Positions 47,123-57,854 of a stretch of 64,000 bases of DNA are shown here, in pieces. The notes under the pieces are model-generated. The model was given only the letters and a program-made list of their open reading frames with translations. It did no database searches and was not told the DNA's origin. The stretch comes from Leptodactylus fallax. Lineage: Eukaryota; Chordata; Amphibia; Anura; Leptodactylidae. The stretch's first letter is position 1, and each line of letters starts with the position of its first letter. The stretch is from positions 1 to 64,000 of the forward strand of contig CAMRHE010000333.1 in assembly GCA_947044405.1 (NCBI GenBank). The letters are read 5' to 3'. Both the position numbers and the translations under genes were made by a program.

Positions 47123-48094
47123 TGTGAACCGAGAGCAAGGCAGGTGGTTTGGACTCCGCAACCAGAAATGAACGCACACGCGGTAGTTCAAGAAAAGAAT
47201 ATATATTTACTATAAGTTAATAAAGGCTATTTGAAGGTAAAATGACAGGGATAAAGACAAGCAAAATATACAATATAGCATGAACAATTTCAAGGCAAAT
47301 TCTGCAATGGTTTCTACTTTTACTCTGTCCACTTCTGCAGTATGGACACTGAATGAACAATATACTCAAAACTATCCCTAACTGACCCTGACATCACATT
47401 TGGGTGCACCCCCTTTTCCCCAGTGGTCCAGGTGGACCGCTTACAGTCCGTAGAAGCGTGCGGTGGGGCCCAAAGTCGTTCCTTTCTTTTATAGTGAAGC
47501 GTCCTCTCCTCACTGTTATCAGGATCTTGGGAGAAATGAAGTCCTCTTTAACAGGGAAACCCAATGAATGCAATGTAATCCAACAGCAGATTCCACTCAG
47601 CACACTGACAGTCCTGCCGAATCCATACACTGAGCTGGGTTGTAAGCCGGGGTTTAGCAGGTGCTGTCCAGTACATCAACAGCACTGCGAGTCTCTATCT
47701 GTGGTATCCATATACACAGTCACAATGTCAGTCTCACTGATCAGCCACTGAGCACAGTTCCTTTCACGTGGACTCACTAGTCCTGTTGTCTCTTTACACT
47801 CTGTTTGTCTCTGGACCAAGATACAGCTTAGCTGTACAGAAAAATCTCCACACCAGTTCAATACAACACTTGCCAAGATGGCTGCTGCTCTCTGTCTCGT
47901 CACTTCCTGCTTCTCTGCTCACACTCTGTCTGCAGAACAGGCAGGCTGACATAAAAGGGGGGGGGTCTCACTCCAGCATCATGTCACAATTACAATGGCT
48001 GCTGTCTTAAAGGAACAGAATCACAGAAATACATTCAACATTAACAGTTTATACAGACAAATGAAGCTTAGGACAACATTGGCTGTCTCTTACA
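47123..48094 (-). repeat. 5' LTR of the young Gypsy element
   Basis: Mate of 42057-43030. Differences noticed: G for A at the GAATGAACAATA site, T for C in AGCGTGCGG, T for G in TGCTTCTCTGC, and 9 rather than 11 G in the homopolymer near 47957. The CpG-containing first half (minus strand) includes GGCTTCCATCTT-like promoter-region text. Confidence 0.9.
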
Positions 48095-48128
48095 TATTGT
48101 CAGTAACAAAAGTTAACAAAAGTTCATC

Positions 48129-48509
48129 TCAATACTTTGTTATATATCCTTTGTTAGCAATGACAGAGGTCAAACGTTTTCTGTCAGTCTTCACAAGGTT
48201 GGCACACACTGTTGCTGGTATGTTGGCCCATTCCTCCATGCAGATCTCCTCTAGAGCAGTGATGTTTTGGGGCTGTCGTTGGGCAACACGGACTTCCAAC
48301 TCCCTCCAAAGGTTTTCTATGGGGTTGAGATCTGGAGACTGGCTAGGCCACTCCAGGTCCTTGAAATGCTTCTTACGAAGCCACTCCTTCGTTGCCCTGG
48401 CGGTGTGCTTGGGATCATTGTCATGCTGAAAGCCACGTTTCATCTTCAATGCCCTTGCTGATGGAAGGAGGTTTGCACTCAAAATCTCACAATACATGGC
48501 CCCATTCAT
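48129..48509 (-). pseudogene. Tc1 transposase, C-terminal fragment
   Basis: Contains [11 protein letters not shown] (second catalytic Asp) and [15 protein letters not shown] (third acidic residue) with the standard Tc1 spacing, then a conserved C-terminus ending [10 protein letters not shown]. The frame is intact over its 126 residues. The N-terminal DNA-binding half is absent: at about 48540 the coding sequence runs into an inverted piece of Tc1 terminal repeat. Confidence 0.9.
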
Positions 48510-48557
48510 TCTTTCATGTACACTGATCAGTCGTCTTGGATCACATTGTCTGATTTT

Positions 48558-49150
48558 TTAAAGAGGACCTTTCACGTCCTCATGTATATGCTGTTTTACA
48601 TACCGCTAGAAAGCCGACAGTGCGCTGAATTCAGCACACTGCCGGCTTTCCCAGTATGTGCCCCGGGGCTGGAGATATCGGGGTCCTAGTTTCACGGTTC
48701 ACCGTCAGAAGGGCATTCCTGACAGTCTAGCTGTGCTGTGAGGAACGCCCTCCCTGACAGTATTCCTCCATAATGCTGTACTGTGTTCCTCACAGCTCAG
48801 CATTATCGCTGGGCTGTAAAGAACGTCCCCTCTCTCTGTACTCGTCCATAGGGCTGTACTGTCAGAGGCGGCGTTCCTTACAGCCCAGTGATGACGCTGA
48901 ACTGTGAGGAACGCCCCCCCCCCCAGTACAAGTCTATGAATGAGTACTGTCTGGGAGGGCATTCTTCACAGTGTAGCTATACTGTCAGGAACGCCCTTCT
49001 GATGGTGAACCGTGAAACTACGACCCCCGATATCTCCAGCCCCAGGGCACATACTGGAAAAGCTGGCAGTGTGCTGAATTCAGTGTGCTGTTGGCTTTCT
49101 AGCTGTATGTAAAACAGCATATATATGAGGACGTGAAAGGTCCTCTTTAA
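48558..49150. mobile_element. TTAA-flanked palindromic MITE inside the Tc1 repeat
   Basis: TTAA at 48558-48561 and 49147-49150. The arms are nearly perfect: left AGAGGACCTTTCACGTCCTC and its inverse at the right, continuing through CTGTTTTACATA, CTGGAGATATCGG and GTTTCACGGTTCACC. The centre holds diverged GAGGAACGCCC-type subrepeats. Non-coding. Confidence 0.85.
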
Positions 49151-49304
49151 AAAATCAGACAATGTGATTTTCTAGATTTGTTTTCTCATTTTGTCTCTCA
49201 TAGTTGAGGTCTACCTATGATGACAATTACAGGCCTCTCTCATCTTTTTAAGTGGGAGAAATTTCACAATTGGTGGCTGGCTAAATATTTTTTTCCCCAC
49301 TGTA

Positions 49305-49429
49305 TGTATAAATAGTATGTGGTAAGCTACTAAACTCCCACTAGTGGTAGTGGAAGGCAACTAGAATTGTTATTTCATTGTAGGTCTATGGAAAGAACTA
49401 GCTGTTTTTTTGTACAGTTTTGTTTTTTT
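49305..49429. other. Tc1 flank and L1 target site
   Basis: Short non-repeat sequence between the Tc1 end and the L1 3' end. It ends in GTTTTGTTTTTTT (49417-49429), the candidate L1 target duplication. Confidence 0.5.
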
Positions 49430-49715
49430 CTATTTCAATCAGTTTTATTGAATTTTAAAGGTAATATAACAACACATAGAAAGATACTAGCATGTAATCG
49501 ACTAGAGTAGTTATAGATTTCAATAAACACAAAGTGATCAAAGGAATAACATGTAGAGGAGCTGTCTTCTGTTGCCTAGAAGATAGAGATTCCTTGATCA
49601 TTGAAAGGAGGTAATGCGAATGCATAGCAACATAAGGTAACAACGACATTAATCAAAATAATATTAATGTGATACTACAGGGGCAAATGATAGGGTGGAA
49701 AGGAGAAGGTCAGTT

Positions 49716-52700
49716 CTACAACGGATGGTTATGGGTATATAGTGTCCATGGGTGCCAATTTCTTTGAAACTTGCTGTCTCCAAAAACTCCATTGGAAAGG
49801 ATCTTCTCGTATTGGTAGGTCTGCTCCACCATATTCACTAAGTCCCTCCTTGACGGAATGGTAGGTGTTTTCCAAATGCGCAGAAGAGCCAGTGATGCTA
49901 CTAGTAAGGCGTGGCCAATCATCACTCTGTGGGTTGTTGGGAAGGAATCAATCTGCAGGAACAGTAGTGCTAAAGCTGGTGAGGGAGGTACAGAGAATCC
50001 AACTAAGGATGAAATCCATCGGAAGACGTCTTGCCAATATGGCCCCACTTGAGGACATGTCCACAATATGTGGAATAGAGATCCTTCCTCGCCACATCCC
50101 CTCCAGTAGGAACTCGAATTCTGCAGGTACATTCGGTGGAGTCGCTCTGGGGTATAGTACCAGCTAAGGAGAATTTTGGTAGTTGTTTCATAGTGGGTCA
50201 CGCATCTGAAGGTCTTCTTGGTGAAGGTCAAAGCTGTTTGCCACTGTGTGACCGAGTATGATCGCTGGAGTTGAGTTTCCCAACTAAGCAGTGGGGTTGA
50301 TTTAATCAAATGGTCCTTGGTGCCCATGATATTGTAGATTGAGCTGAGAATTTTTGTAGAAGGATTGGGAGTTTTGAGGAGATCCAATAGAGATTTATTG
50401 TAAGTCACTTGTTTGTTGTGGTTGGAGGAAAGAAAATGTTTAATTCTTAGGTACGTGAAGAGGCATTTACAGGATAGTGAGAAGGTAGATTGAAGAGACT
50501 GGAATGGAATTATCGAGTCTTCACTCCATATCTGTGAGATAGAAGTAATTCCGCATGCTCTCCAGATGGATAGGTCAAGATCGAGGATGGCTTGTTCCAA
50601 GAATTCAGTCGGAGCCCGCTTGATATTTAACGGCTGTTTCTTGCCTGTAACGCGATGAATGTGACGCCATTTATCCGTGAGGTGTTGTAGAATTGGGGAC
50701 AGGAGAGAGGGTACCGTCTCTGTCCAGAGGGAGTAGAGTAGCCAGGATTTGAGATTGTGATGTGGTGTCATATGGGACTCAATATGTATCCAGGATTTGT
50801 AGACGTTGTTGTGCCACCAATCCTTTAGGGTAGAAAGATGAGAGGCCAAGTAGTAGTCAAAGATGTTAAGCACTCCCAAGCCTCCCACACCCTGTCTTCT
50901 GTATAGGATGGAGGACGGAAGTCTTGGTTTTTTGGAGTTCCAGATAAGTTTATTGAGCATAGCGTTAATCTTTTGAAGGAATATTGAAGGAGGTGCTACA
51001 GGGATGGTTCTGAATAGATATAGTATTTTCAGAAGTAGCATCATTTGAAAGGCAGATATCCTACCTAGCCATGACAAGGTGTGTTTCGCATAGGCCTGAA
51101 ATTCCTTTTCTAGATCATTCAGTCGAGGTATGTAATTGGCTTTCGACACCTGTAGGATTGAGGAAGTGATCTCAATCCCTAGGTAGTCCAACTCTGTTGT
51201 TCTCCAGTCATAAGGAAATTTCTTCTTGAGAAGTTCCAGAAGTGGTGTGGGGATGTTTAGAGGGAGAATTTATGTTTTAGATTCATTGATTTTGTAGAAA
51301 GAGAGGGCTCCGTATTGTTTGAGAATTTCGACCGCAGCTGGCAAAGATGTTTCTGGATGAGTTAGAGATAATATGATGTCATCAGCGTATAATGAGATGA
51401 GATGAGAGGAGTCTGCCACTCCAACTCCCCGAACTCTCTCGTTTTGCCTCAGGGTCTGTGCTAGCGGTTCAATGGTGAGTATGAATATCAATGGGGAAAG
51501 GGGGCATCCCTGCCTTGTTCCATTTCTGATATTAAAGTTGTCCGATAGTGTACTATTAGTAAACACCCTGGCCGATGGGGAAGAATAGAGATTCGATATA
51601 GCGTTGAGAATGGGGCCCGAGAATCTTAATTTTTGCAGGACAGAGAAGGCGAATGACCAATTGATCCGGTCAAACGCCTTCTCGGCGTCTAGGGCGACCA
51701 TGAGGGATGGAATCTTCTTGCGCTCCAGTAGGTCCACCAGATGGAGAACACGTCTAGTGTTGTCTGGAGCCTGACGCCCCCTCACGAAGCCCACTTGATC
51801 TACGCCAACCAGATCTGGGATTAATAGGAGCCAAGCGAGATGCCAGAATCTTTGCATATAGTTTAAGGTCCGAGTTCAATAATGAAATTGGTCCGAAGTT
51901 TTGTGGGACATCAGCTGTTTTGCTGGGCTTAGGGAGAGTGACAATTAATGCGGCTAGAGACTCGTGTGGGAGCGGTACACCCGACATGGCGTGGTTGAAG
52001 AAGTCCAAGAGAAATGGAGCAAGAATTTGTTGGAAGTGGAGCAGGTACTCGTTGGAGAAGCCGTCCGGTCCTGGGGATTTACCCTTAGGTAAGGACTTTA
52101 TGGTTTTTAACACCTCTGGGAGAGTGATGGGAGCATTTAGGGCCAAGAGATGATCGTCTGTAAGGCCTGGTAGCGTGTTGTTGTTTAAGAAGCCGGCCAC
52201 CAAGGAGGAATGGTCTGGTGGAAGAGGGGTATGTTCCTGTAGATTGTATAGTTTTTCATAATAATCCTTGAAAGAATTAGCAATATCTCTAGGATCCGTT
52301 AAATGCACTCCGGTGGAAGGATGTTTTATGTATGGAGTCCTTGATTTAATTGCTTTGGTTCGTAATTGTTTAGCTAATACTCTGCCAGCTTTGTTACTTT
52401 GGGAGTAGAATCGAGCTTTGGATTTTTTCAGAGCTTTTTCATAGTCTTGTAAAAGAAGGAGACGTAATTGTTGTCTAGCGTGGTAAAGTTGTTCAGAAGT
52501 AACCGGATTAGGGTTTGCTTTGTTTGCGGCATCCAAGGTGCGAAGTTTTGACATCGCAGCCTCAATGTTTTTCTGACGTTCTTGCTTGTTTCCATGCGCG
52601 ATTTTGATGAGGGTGCCGCGAATGTATGCTTTATGAGCGTTCCAGAGAGTGTACGGGTTGTCTGTGGAGGTGGAGTTGGACCGGAAGTAGTCATGGAGAT

Positions 52701-53484
52701 CTTTTTCTATTGTTGGGCGATACTTAGGATGGCTCATAAGGTATGTGTTATTTCTCCAGAGTCTAGTGGCGGAAGATGAATTCCTTTCTTCTATGGTAAG
52801 GGTGATGGCCGCGTGATCAGACCAGGTGATCGATTCAATTGTGGATTGTTTCGAGTGCATAAGAGTTTGGAGGTCTACCAGAAACATGTCGATGCGAGAG
52901 TAGGAGCCATGTACCACTGAGAAGTATGTATAGTCCCTCTCACCCGCATGCTGCGCACGCCATATGTCATAAAGATTTTCTTTGAACGGAAATTGGTATA
53001 TGCAGGAGGCGTTGTCTCTGTTAGTGTTGGTCGAGTCCAGAGAGGGGTCCATTATATTATTGAAATCTCCACAAATGATTAATACACCTTGTTGAATGTC
53101 TCGCAGTTGTCTTTGGACTTTATGGAGGAATGCCAGAGTCTTTTGATGTGGAGCATAGATGTTAACTATGGTGTAAGGGGCGTTATTAATAAGACAGACG
53201 GTTATGAGGAATCTGCCTTAGGAGTCTGATCTTTGCGTCAGCAATGAGAAAGCCACTGAATGCTTGAAGGCGATAAGAACTCCACGCTTCTCTGATTGGT
53301 GATGTGCGTGATATATTACCGGGAAGGAGGGGTGTTTTAGTCTGAAGGCATCCTTTTGTGTAAGGTGGGTTTCCTGAGCACAAAATATATCCGCGGATAG
53401 CGAGAGAGCCTCCTTCCAGAAGTAGGAACGTTTCTGGGGGCTATTTAGGCCGCGAACATTGAGAGATGCCAGCTTGAGCACCAT
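49716..53484 (-). pseudogene. L1 ORF2: endonuclease, reverse transcriptase, C-terminal zinc region
   Basis: Start ATG complements 53482-53484 (MVLKLASLNVRGLNS). Endonuclease blocks: NVRGLN, CAQETHL, NIYAPH, ICGDFNNIMDPSLD and TWSDHAAITLTI. RT blocks: GKSPGPDGFSNEYL, PISLLNSDLKLYAKILASRL, VGFVRGRQAPDN, LMVALDAEKAFDRINW, NGTRQGCPLSPLIF and LYADDIILSL. C-terminal region: LSWLGRISAFQMMLLLKILY and a Cys/His site CGEEGSLFHILWTC. Three lesions: TAA at 53218-53220 within the endonuclease, a 1-nt frameshift at about 51830 within the RT, and TAA at about 51270 after the RT core. Otherwise the frame of about 1250 codons is complete. Confidence 0.92.
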
Positions 53485-53713
53485 GTTGCTGCCTTGGAGT
53501 AAGGATAGCGAGAATCTAGTTGAATCGGCAGGGGAAGAGAGAGTAGTATCACAAGTAGTAAGGTTAATAAACAAAATATATGAACGAACAGTTCAAGGAC
53601 AAATACAGGTTCACTGTATGTTTCGGGGGTTTTAGTCAGAGACTAGCCAGGTAAGCTACCGTTGCAAGGGGAGTTATGCACCATAGGAGAAGAGTGGTAG
53701 CCATCTTGGAATA

Positions 53714-54961
53714 TCATTTGCGGCTTGTGGGGGACTTGTGCCCGATAATTGGGCGAGGAAGAGGATTGTCAGCATCCTGAGGGAGAGATATTGGTATCCT
53801 CCAAGTCGATAGCAACGCCCTGCCCTGATTTAAATTGTGTACGGTAGAAGTGGTCCCGTCTTTGATGATAAGCAGTTTCACAGGGAACCCCCATCTGTAT
53901 TGGATTTTGTTTCGGCGAAGCGCTGTTGTAACCGGGAGTAGTTTTCTGCGGAGACGAAGAGTCGTTGCTGAGAGATCTGTGTAGAGATGTACGTCTTGGA
54001 ATTTGGGAGGCCAAGTTTGCTGTTTGCGAGTGGCATCTAATAATTTTTCTTTTACATGGAAGAAGTGGAATCTTGCCAATACATCCCTCGGTACATCCTC
54101 TCCTAGGTGTCTAGGACGAGGGAGCCTATGTACTCTGTCGATAATGATATCTATTGTTGGGGAATCAGGCAGTAGAAATTTGACATATTCCTGCAAGTAT
54201 GAGAGCAGATCGGGTGATAGGACTTGTTCTGAGATGCCTCTGAATTTTATGTTGTTCCTACGGGAGCGGTCCTCCATATCAGCCAGTTTCGCCTTAAGGT
54301 TCTCAACGTCTTCCGCGATGTCGTTGTGTGCATCGATGACTTTGTTGTGTGACGTAGCTAAGTCACCCTTCTTGGTTTCAATATGTGTTACTCGCCCATC
54401 CAAAGCAGTGACAGATGACTGAAGTGGTTGAAGTAGTTGTGATATGTCCGTTTGAAGGGAACTGCGGAGGGCCAGAAGCATGTCTCTTAATGTATGTTCA
54501 GAAGCCGGGCCATTAGTCGTTTGGAAGTTATCAAGGTCATTCATTGGGACTGGTGAAGGAGCATTAGAGGAAACTTGATCCTTGGAGTGGTCTACAACTC
54601 CAGATAGCTCTATACGTGGTTTTTGTTTTATCGGGCTTGTACTTGGAGACAGTGGGTATCGTGAGGGTGGGCTCTGTTCCTTGATGGATTGAGATGAGGC
54701 GCTATAGATATGTGGTGCCGCTGAGCGGATATCTTCAGGGGTTGGAGGTAGGTGTAAAGCCGCAGTAGTCATGGATTGGTTAGGAGCCTCCTCAAGTATA
54801 GGTGTTGCCGTGCTTATTGCGACAGCTGTGGGCGATGGGGGTGTGAGCTCTATATGGTCTGAATTTGTGAGACCCAGTTCCCCCTCTCCGCCACGGTCCC
54901 ATTCAAAATAGTTAGTTAGATTGTTGTCTGGTCTTCTTACAGATTTCCTACCTTTCACCAT
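53714..54961 (-). CDS. L1 ORF1 protein, intact
   Basis: 415 codons without a stop, starting MVKGRKSVRRPDNN. The N-terminal half is Pro/Ser-rich and low in complexity (about residues 25-150). A heptad-like region follows (LRDMLLALRSSLQTDISQLL to AEDVENLKAKLADMEDRS, about 160-240), probably the trimeric coiled coil. Then comes RRNNIKFRGISE, the start of the RNA-recognition-type domain, and a C-terminal domain with VHRLPRPRHLGEDVPRDVL and FHVKEKLLDATRK. This is the L1 ORF1 (Transposase_22-like) architecture: an RNA-binding chaperone that coats LINE RNA. It ends about 230 bp before ORF2. Confidence 0.9.
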   Translation of the reverse strand: MVKGRKSVRRPDNNLTNYFEWDRGGEGELGLTNSDHIELTPPSPTAVAISTATPILEEAPNQSMTTAALHLPPTPEDIRSAAPHIYSASSQSIKEQSPPSRYPLSPSTSPIKQKPRIELSGVVDHSKDQVSSNAPSPVPMNDLDNFQTTNGPASEHTLRDMLLALRSSLQTDISQLLQPLQSSVTALDGRVTHIETKKGDLATSHNKVIDAHNDIAEDVENLKAKLADMEDRSRRNNIKFRGISEQVLSPDLLSYLQEYVKFLLPDSPTIDIIIDRVHRLPRPRHLGEDVPRDVLARFHFFHVKEKLLDATRKQQTWPPKFQDVHLYTDLSATTLRLRRKLLPVTTALRRNKIQYRWGFPVKLLIIKDGTTSTVHNLNQGRALLSTWRIPISLPQDADNPLPRPIIGHKSPTSRK

Positions 54962-56176
54962 AATGCCAATTATGTGTATCCAAAAGGTAGCGTTACGGAG
55001 GGAAGATATTCCAATTCAGGCTGTTAGTCGCTTATAGTTGCTATAAGGTGCACTAGGTCCCCAAAGTTAAGTCTCCATTATTTGAGGGGAGGGGTATCAG
55101 TGATGAATCTACGTTGAGGATGCAAGCTGCAGATTGCTGATATTGTAGCTAGAAGGCTGTATGAGAAGGCCCAATAATCATTAAAGATATAGGAGTCGAG
55201 AAATCCACTGACCCACTGCGCTTTCTTGCCTTCTGGCCGTCTGTTTGGGTTATGTCTCTAATTTGGAGTGGAGATAGCGGCCGATGTAGGTCTATAGGTC
55301 GCAGAGCTGGAGTGAGTTTGGAGGCCCGCACCAGATTTGTATACCGCTGAGCTGGAATAGGAGTGAAGGCCTGCGCAAAGCCTATGTGCCCTCCGGGTGA
55401 ATCGAGGATGTAGGCCAGCACAGGGCCCGAATTCCGCTGACCAGCAGCAGATGTAACGGGCCGCGCAGGGCTTTTGTGTTGCAGGATTAAAGATGTGCGG
55501 ATTGCACACCTGGCAGGGGTACGGTGCAGGCTCTTCGCTGGTAGCGGCAGGGAGGGGTGAGGAGTCCCCCTGATGTCTGTGTAGGGTCTCGACACTCCCC
55601 CCTCCCCGCGTCCCCGGCAATATATCCCCTACCCGGGAGCTGTTTCAATGACCCGGAATGCACGAAGCCGCCCAGAACGATGAGATCACCTCTTTCTGCT
55701 GCTGGTGTTCCTATATTCCGGAGTTCTCAGGCGAAGGCCTCAAGATGGCGTCCTCCACTTCGGGTGGCCCCCGGTCCTCTGCCCCGCACAGCAACCGGTG
55801 CCAGCCGGAGCTTCCGCTGCAGCGGGCGTCCGATCCCGCGGATAAGGAGTGTCGGCTGGAGCAATAAAGGCCGGCATGTCAGCGGAGGCCCGCGTTGGTG
55901 AAGTCCGTGGGCCAGTTGACCAGGGCGCGATCAAGATGGCGGATGAGGAAGAGAAGTGAAGGTAGGCCCCGACACCAATTCACCGTTTAGATGTTTGTGA
56001 ACGCAGTCTAAACGCCCAGAATTAACTGACTGGGGCTTGGGGGAAAGCCCCTGGGTGATTAACGGTCCGATATGGGTAGGATTAACTCGATGCAGGGTGG
56101 ATAACGGTAAGGACCAGTAGGAGCTGTGAAATGCACGTCTTGTCGCTGCTCCGGCTAGCCATGCCCCCCCTCCCCC
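54962..56176 (-). promoter_or_regulatory. L1 5' UTR with CpG-rich internal promoter region
   Basis: GC- and CpG-rich compared with the flanks (about 55200-56160), with CAAGATGGCG near 55741 and a second CAAGATGGCGGATG near 55932. On the minus strand these read as CGCCATCTTG, a YY1-like site of the kind known in mammalian L1 promoters; that role here is inferred. The overlapping frames of up to 148 codons are GC-driven and have no domain. Confidence 0.6.
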
Positions 56177-56190
56177 GTTTTGTTTTTTTT

Positions 56191-57846
56191 AAAAAGCAAA
56201 TCTGAAAACTATACTGTAATGATATGTTGAAAAATTAATCTAGAATTTTAGATGTATTTAGATAAAAACAACATAGTTATTAAGGGTAGACATTTCATTT
56301 AAGGCACAGGAGTTTATAGATGTTATACTGTGCAGTCTAGTCGATTTGTTATATTAAGTTGATGGTTTACTTAAGTTTTGTCCGTTTATAATATTAGATT
56401 GTCTAGTCATTTAGTGAATGCATTTCTCTTGTCAAACTAACAAGCACAAATATTATAATATTGTCAGAAAAACCAACATGGTATGCAACGCAAACACCAA
56501 GCTCATTCACATTGTACAAGCAGATTGAACCTAGAAATGACAAAATGGCTTTCAACCATTGAAAGAAAACTGCAAAATCCCTCTTAAATGGCAATCATTT
56601 TTCATGAAAAGAATTTCTTAAATTACATGATAGGTTACAGCAAGTGAATGCACTAGTAATTTAAATCCATAACCTAGGATTTTGATGTGATAGAGGTAAT
56701 TCCTACTTGCAATTCATGTTGTCCCAAGTGTACGGCACTGTAATCACATCTTAAAGTATACTCTCATCCCAGGTTCAGCAGCAATCCATATTATTGGCCT
56801 TGATTAATTGAAGATCAACAAGAAATTGTTTGCTGCAGCTGGAGAATTACCCCAGATCCCCATATGTATTTTACCATAATGCTTTATTACTTTGTTTTTT
56901 TTATAAAATGCTTGCAGAAACCAAGGAAATCTTCAGTTGAAAAATGGCAATAGCAACACAAAAACATTATTTAAAAAAAAAAAATTGTGTGCAAAAATAG
57001 TAGACCATAAAAAGCTACATACATTTATGGCCCTCATAATACAGCAATAAAAAAATAGTTGCATAAGCCCCAAAGTAGCTGCATCTATAAGGGGTAAAAA
57101 TACTGAAGAAAGTGACTGTGACAGTAAAAATTACTCACTTGTGTTTGCTTGCATTGGAAATTGTAGAAAATACAGATAATATTTGATAACACAAAAGTAA
57201 TGTATGGTATAAAAAAAAATCATTGCTTACAATGGTCTCTGAGTGCAGGGAAACAACTGTTCCTCTCGGTTAATGCAAAAATCACTGTTAAAATCAATAT
57301 GTCAGGTAGAACAACTAACCAATTAATTCCTGATGCCTGAAATTGGACTTTTTAGTAAAATTTCCCTTTGGAAAGTTGCTGTTATTGCCTGGCTAGCCGT
57401 AAAAAAAATGAACTTCTGTGTATTAGAAAGGAATTTTCCCTCTGATGTTTTTTGCTATTATTAAAGATGTTCAAGAAAAGTTACTTACCTTAGAACCATT
57501 TGTCAAATACAGTATGATGTAGTTGAAAAGTTCCACTGCACAAGTTTGCGAAAAACTATTGCTCAAAGAATTCTGAGAAACTCGGTAAATCTGTGTTTCA
57601 GCTGTATTACAAAATACTGTGACTCTGGCAGCTTAACATCTCATATGCTGTGATCAATAGCGATCATGGCATCTGGGTGGTTAGGGGGTTAAAGCACATC
57701 CCCCCCCCCACCGTTCATGCTCTTGGGTCCCCTTAGTGGGGTGTTGAGAGGTTGCCATGACAGGATGCTAATCAATGGCCTCCTGACTGCCATACCCTAC
57801 ACATATAGAGGCTATGAATCACGTACTGCAATACAGAAGTATTGCA
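56191..57846. other. Non-coding DNA without supported genes
   Basis: AT-rich. 56640-56900 is proposed in the findings as a possible conserved non-coding element. A C run lies at about 57701-57708. Confidence 0.55.
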
Positions 57847-57854
57847 ATATAAGG

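Larger units (their letters stand above)
42057..48094 (-). mobile_element. Young, internally deleted Ty3/Gypsy element with near-identical LTRs
   Basis: The LTRs at 42057-43030 and 47123-48094 (974 and 972 bp) differ by three substitutions that I could find and by the length of one G run (11 versus 9). The element is transcribed on the minus strand: 5' LTR high, tRNA-Ser-type primer site, short gag remnant, long open pol, G-rich polypurine tract, 3' LTR low. The flanks inside Tc1 (TATTTG and TATTG) resemble a target duplication but are not exact. Most of gag and the protease active site are deleted. Confidence 0.93.
41861..49304 (-). mobile_element. Second Tc1-like transposon, interrupted by a Gypsy element and a TTAA MITE
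   Basis: TA at 41861-41862 and 49303-49304 flank inverted repeats starting CAGTGGGGAAAAAAGTATTT (left) and the complement CAGTGGGGAAAAAAATATTT (right). Similarity extends about 150-190 bp through TTAAAAAGATGA and GAGAGACAAAAT-like text. The left repeat is cut at about 42056 by the Gypsy element, and Tc1 sequence resumes at about 48095. A C-terminal transposase fragment follows, then the MITE, then the right repeat. Confidence 0.88.
49430..56176 (-). mobile_element. Near full-length L1-type LINE
   Basis: Minus-strand order: a GC-rich, CpG-rich 5' UTR of about 1.2 kb (56176-54962), ORF1, a spacer of about 230 bp, ORF2, a 3' UTR of about 285 bp with AATAAA (complement near 49450) and a short A-rich end. 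GTTTTG followed by T7 (49417-49429) recurs as GTTTTG T8 (56177-56190), a candidate 13-bp target duplication, though low in complexity. Length is about 6.75 kb. Only three lesions were seen, all in ORF2. Confidence 0.9.

Noticed and set aside
55149..55934. GC-rich frames of 64-148 codons in the L1 5' UTR
   Set aside because: Composition-driven overlaps on both strands, inside a LINE 5' UTR.
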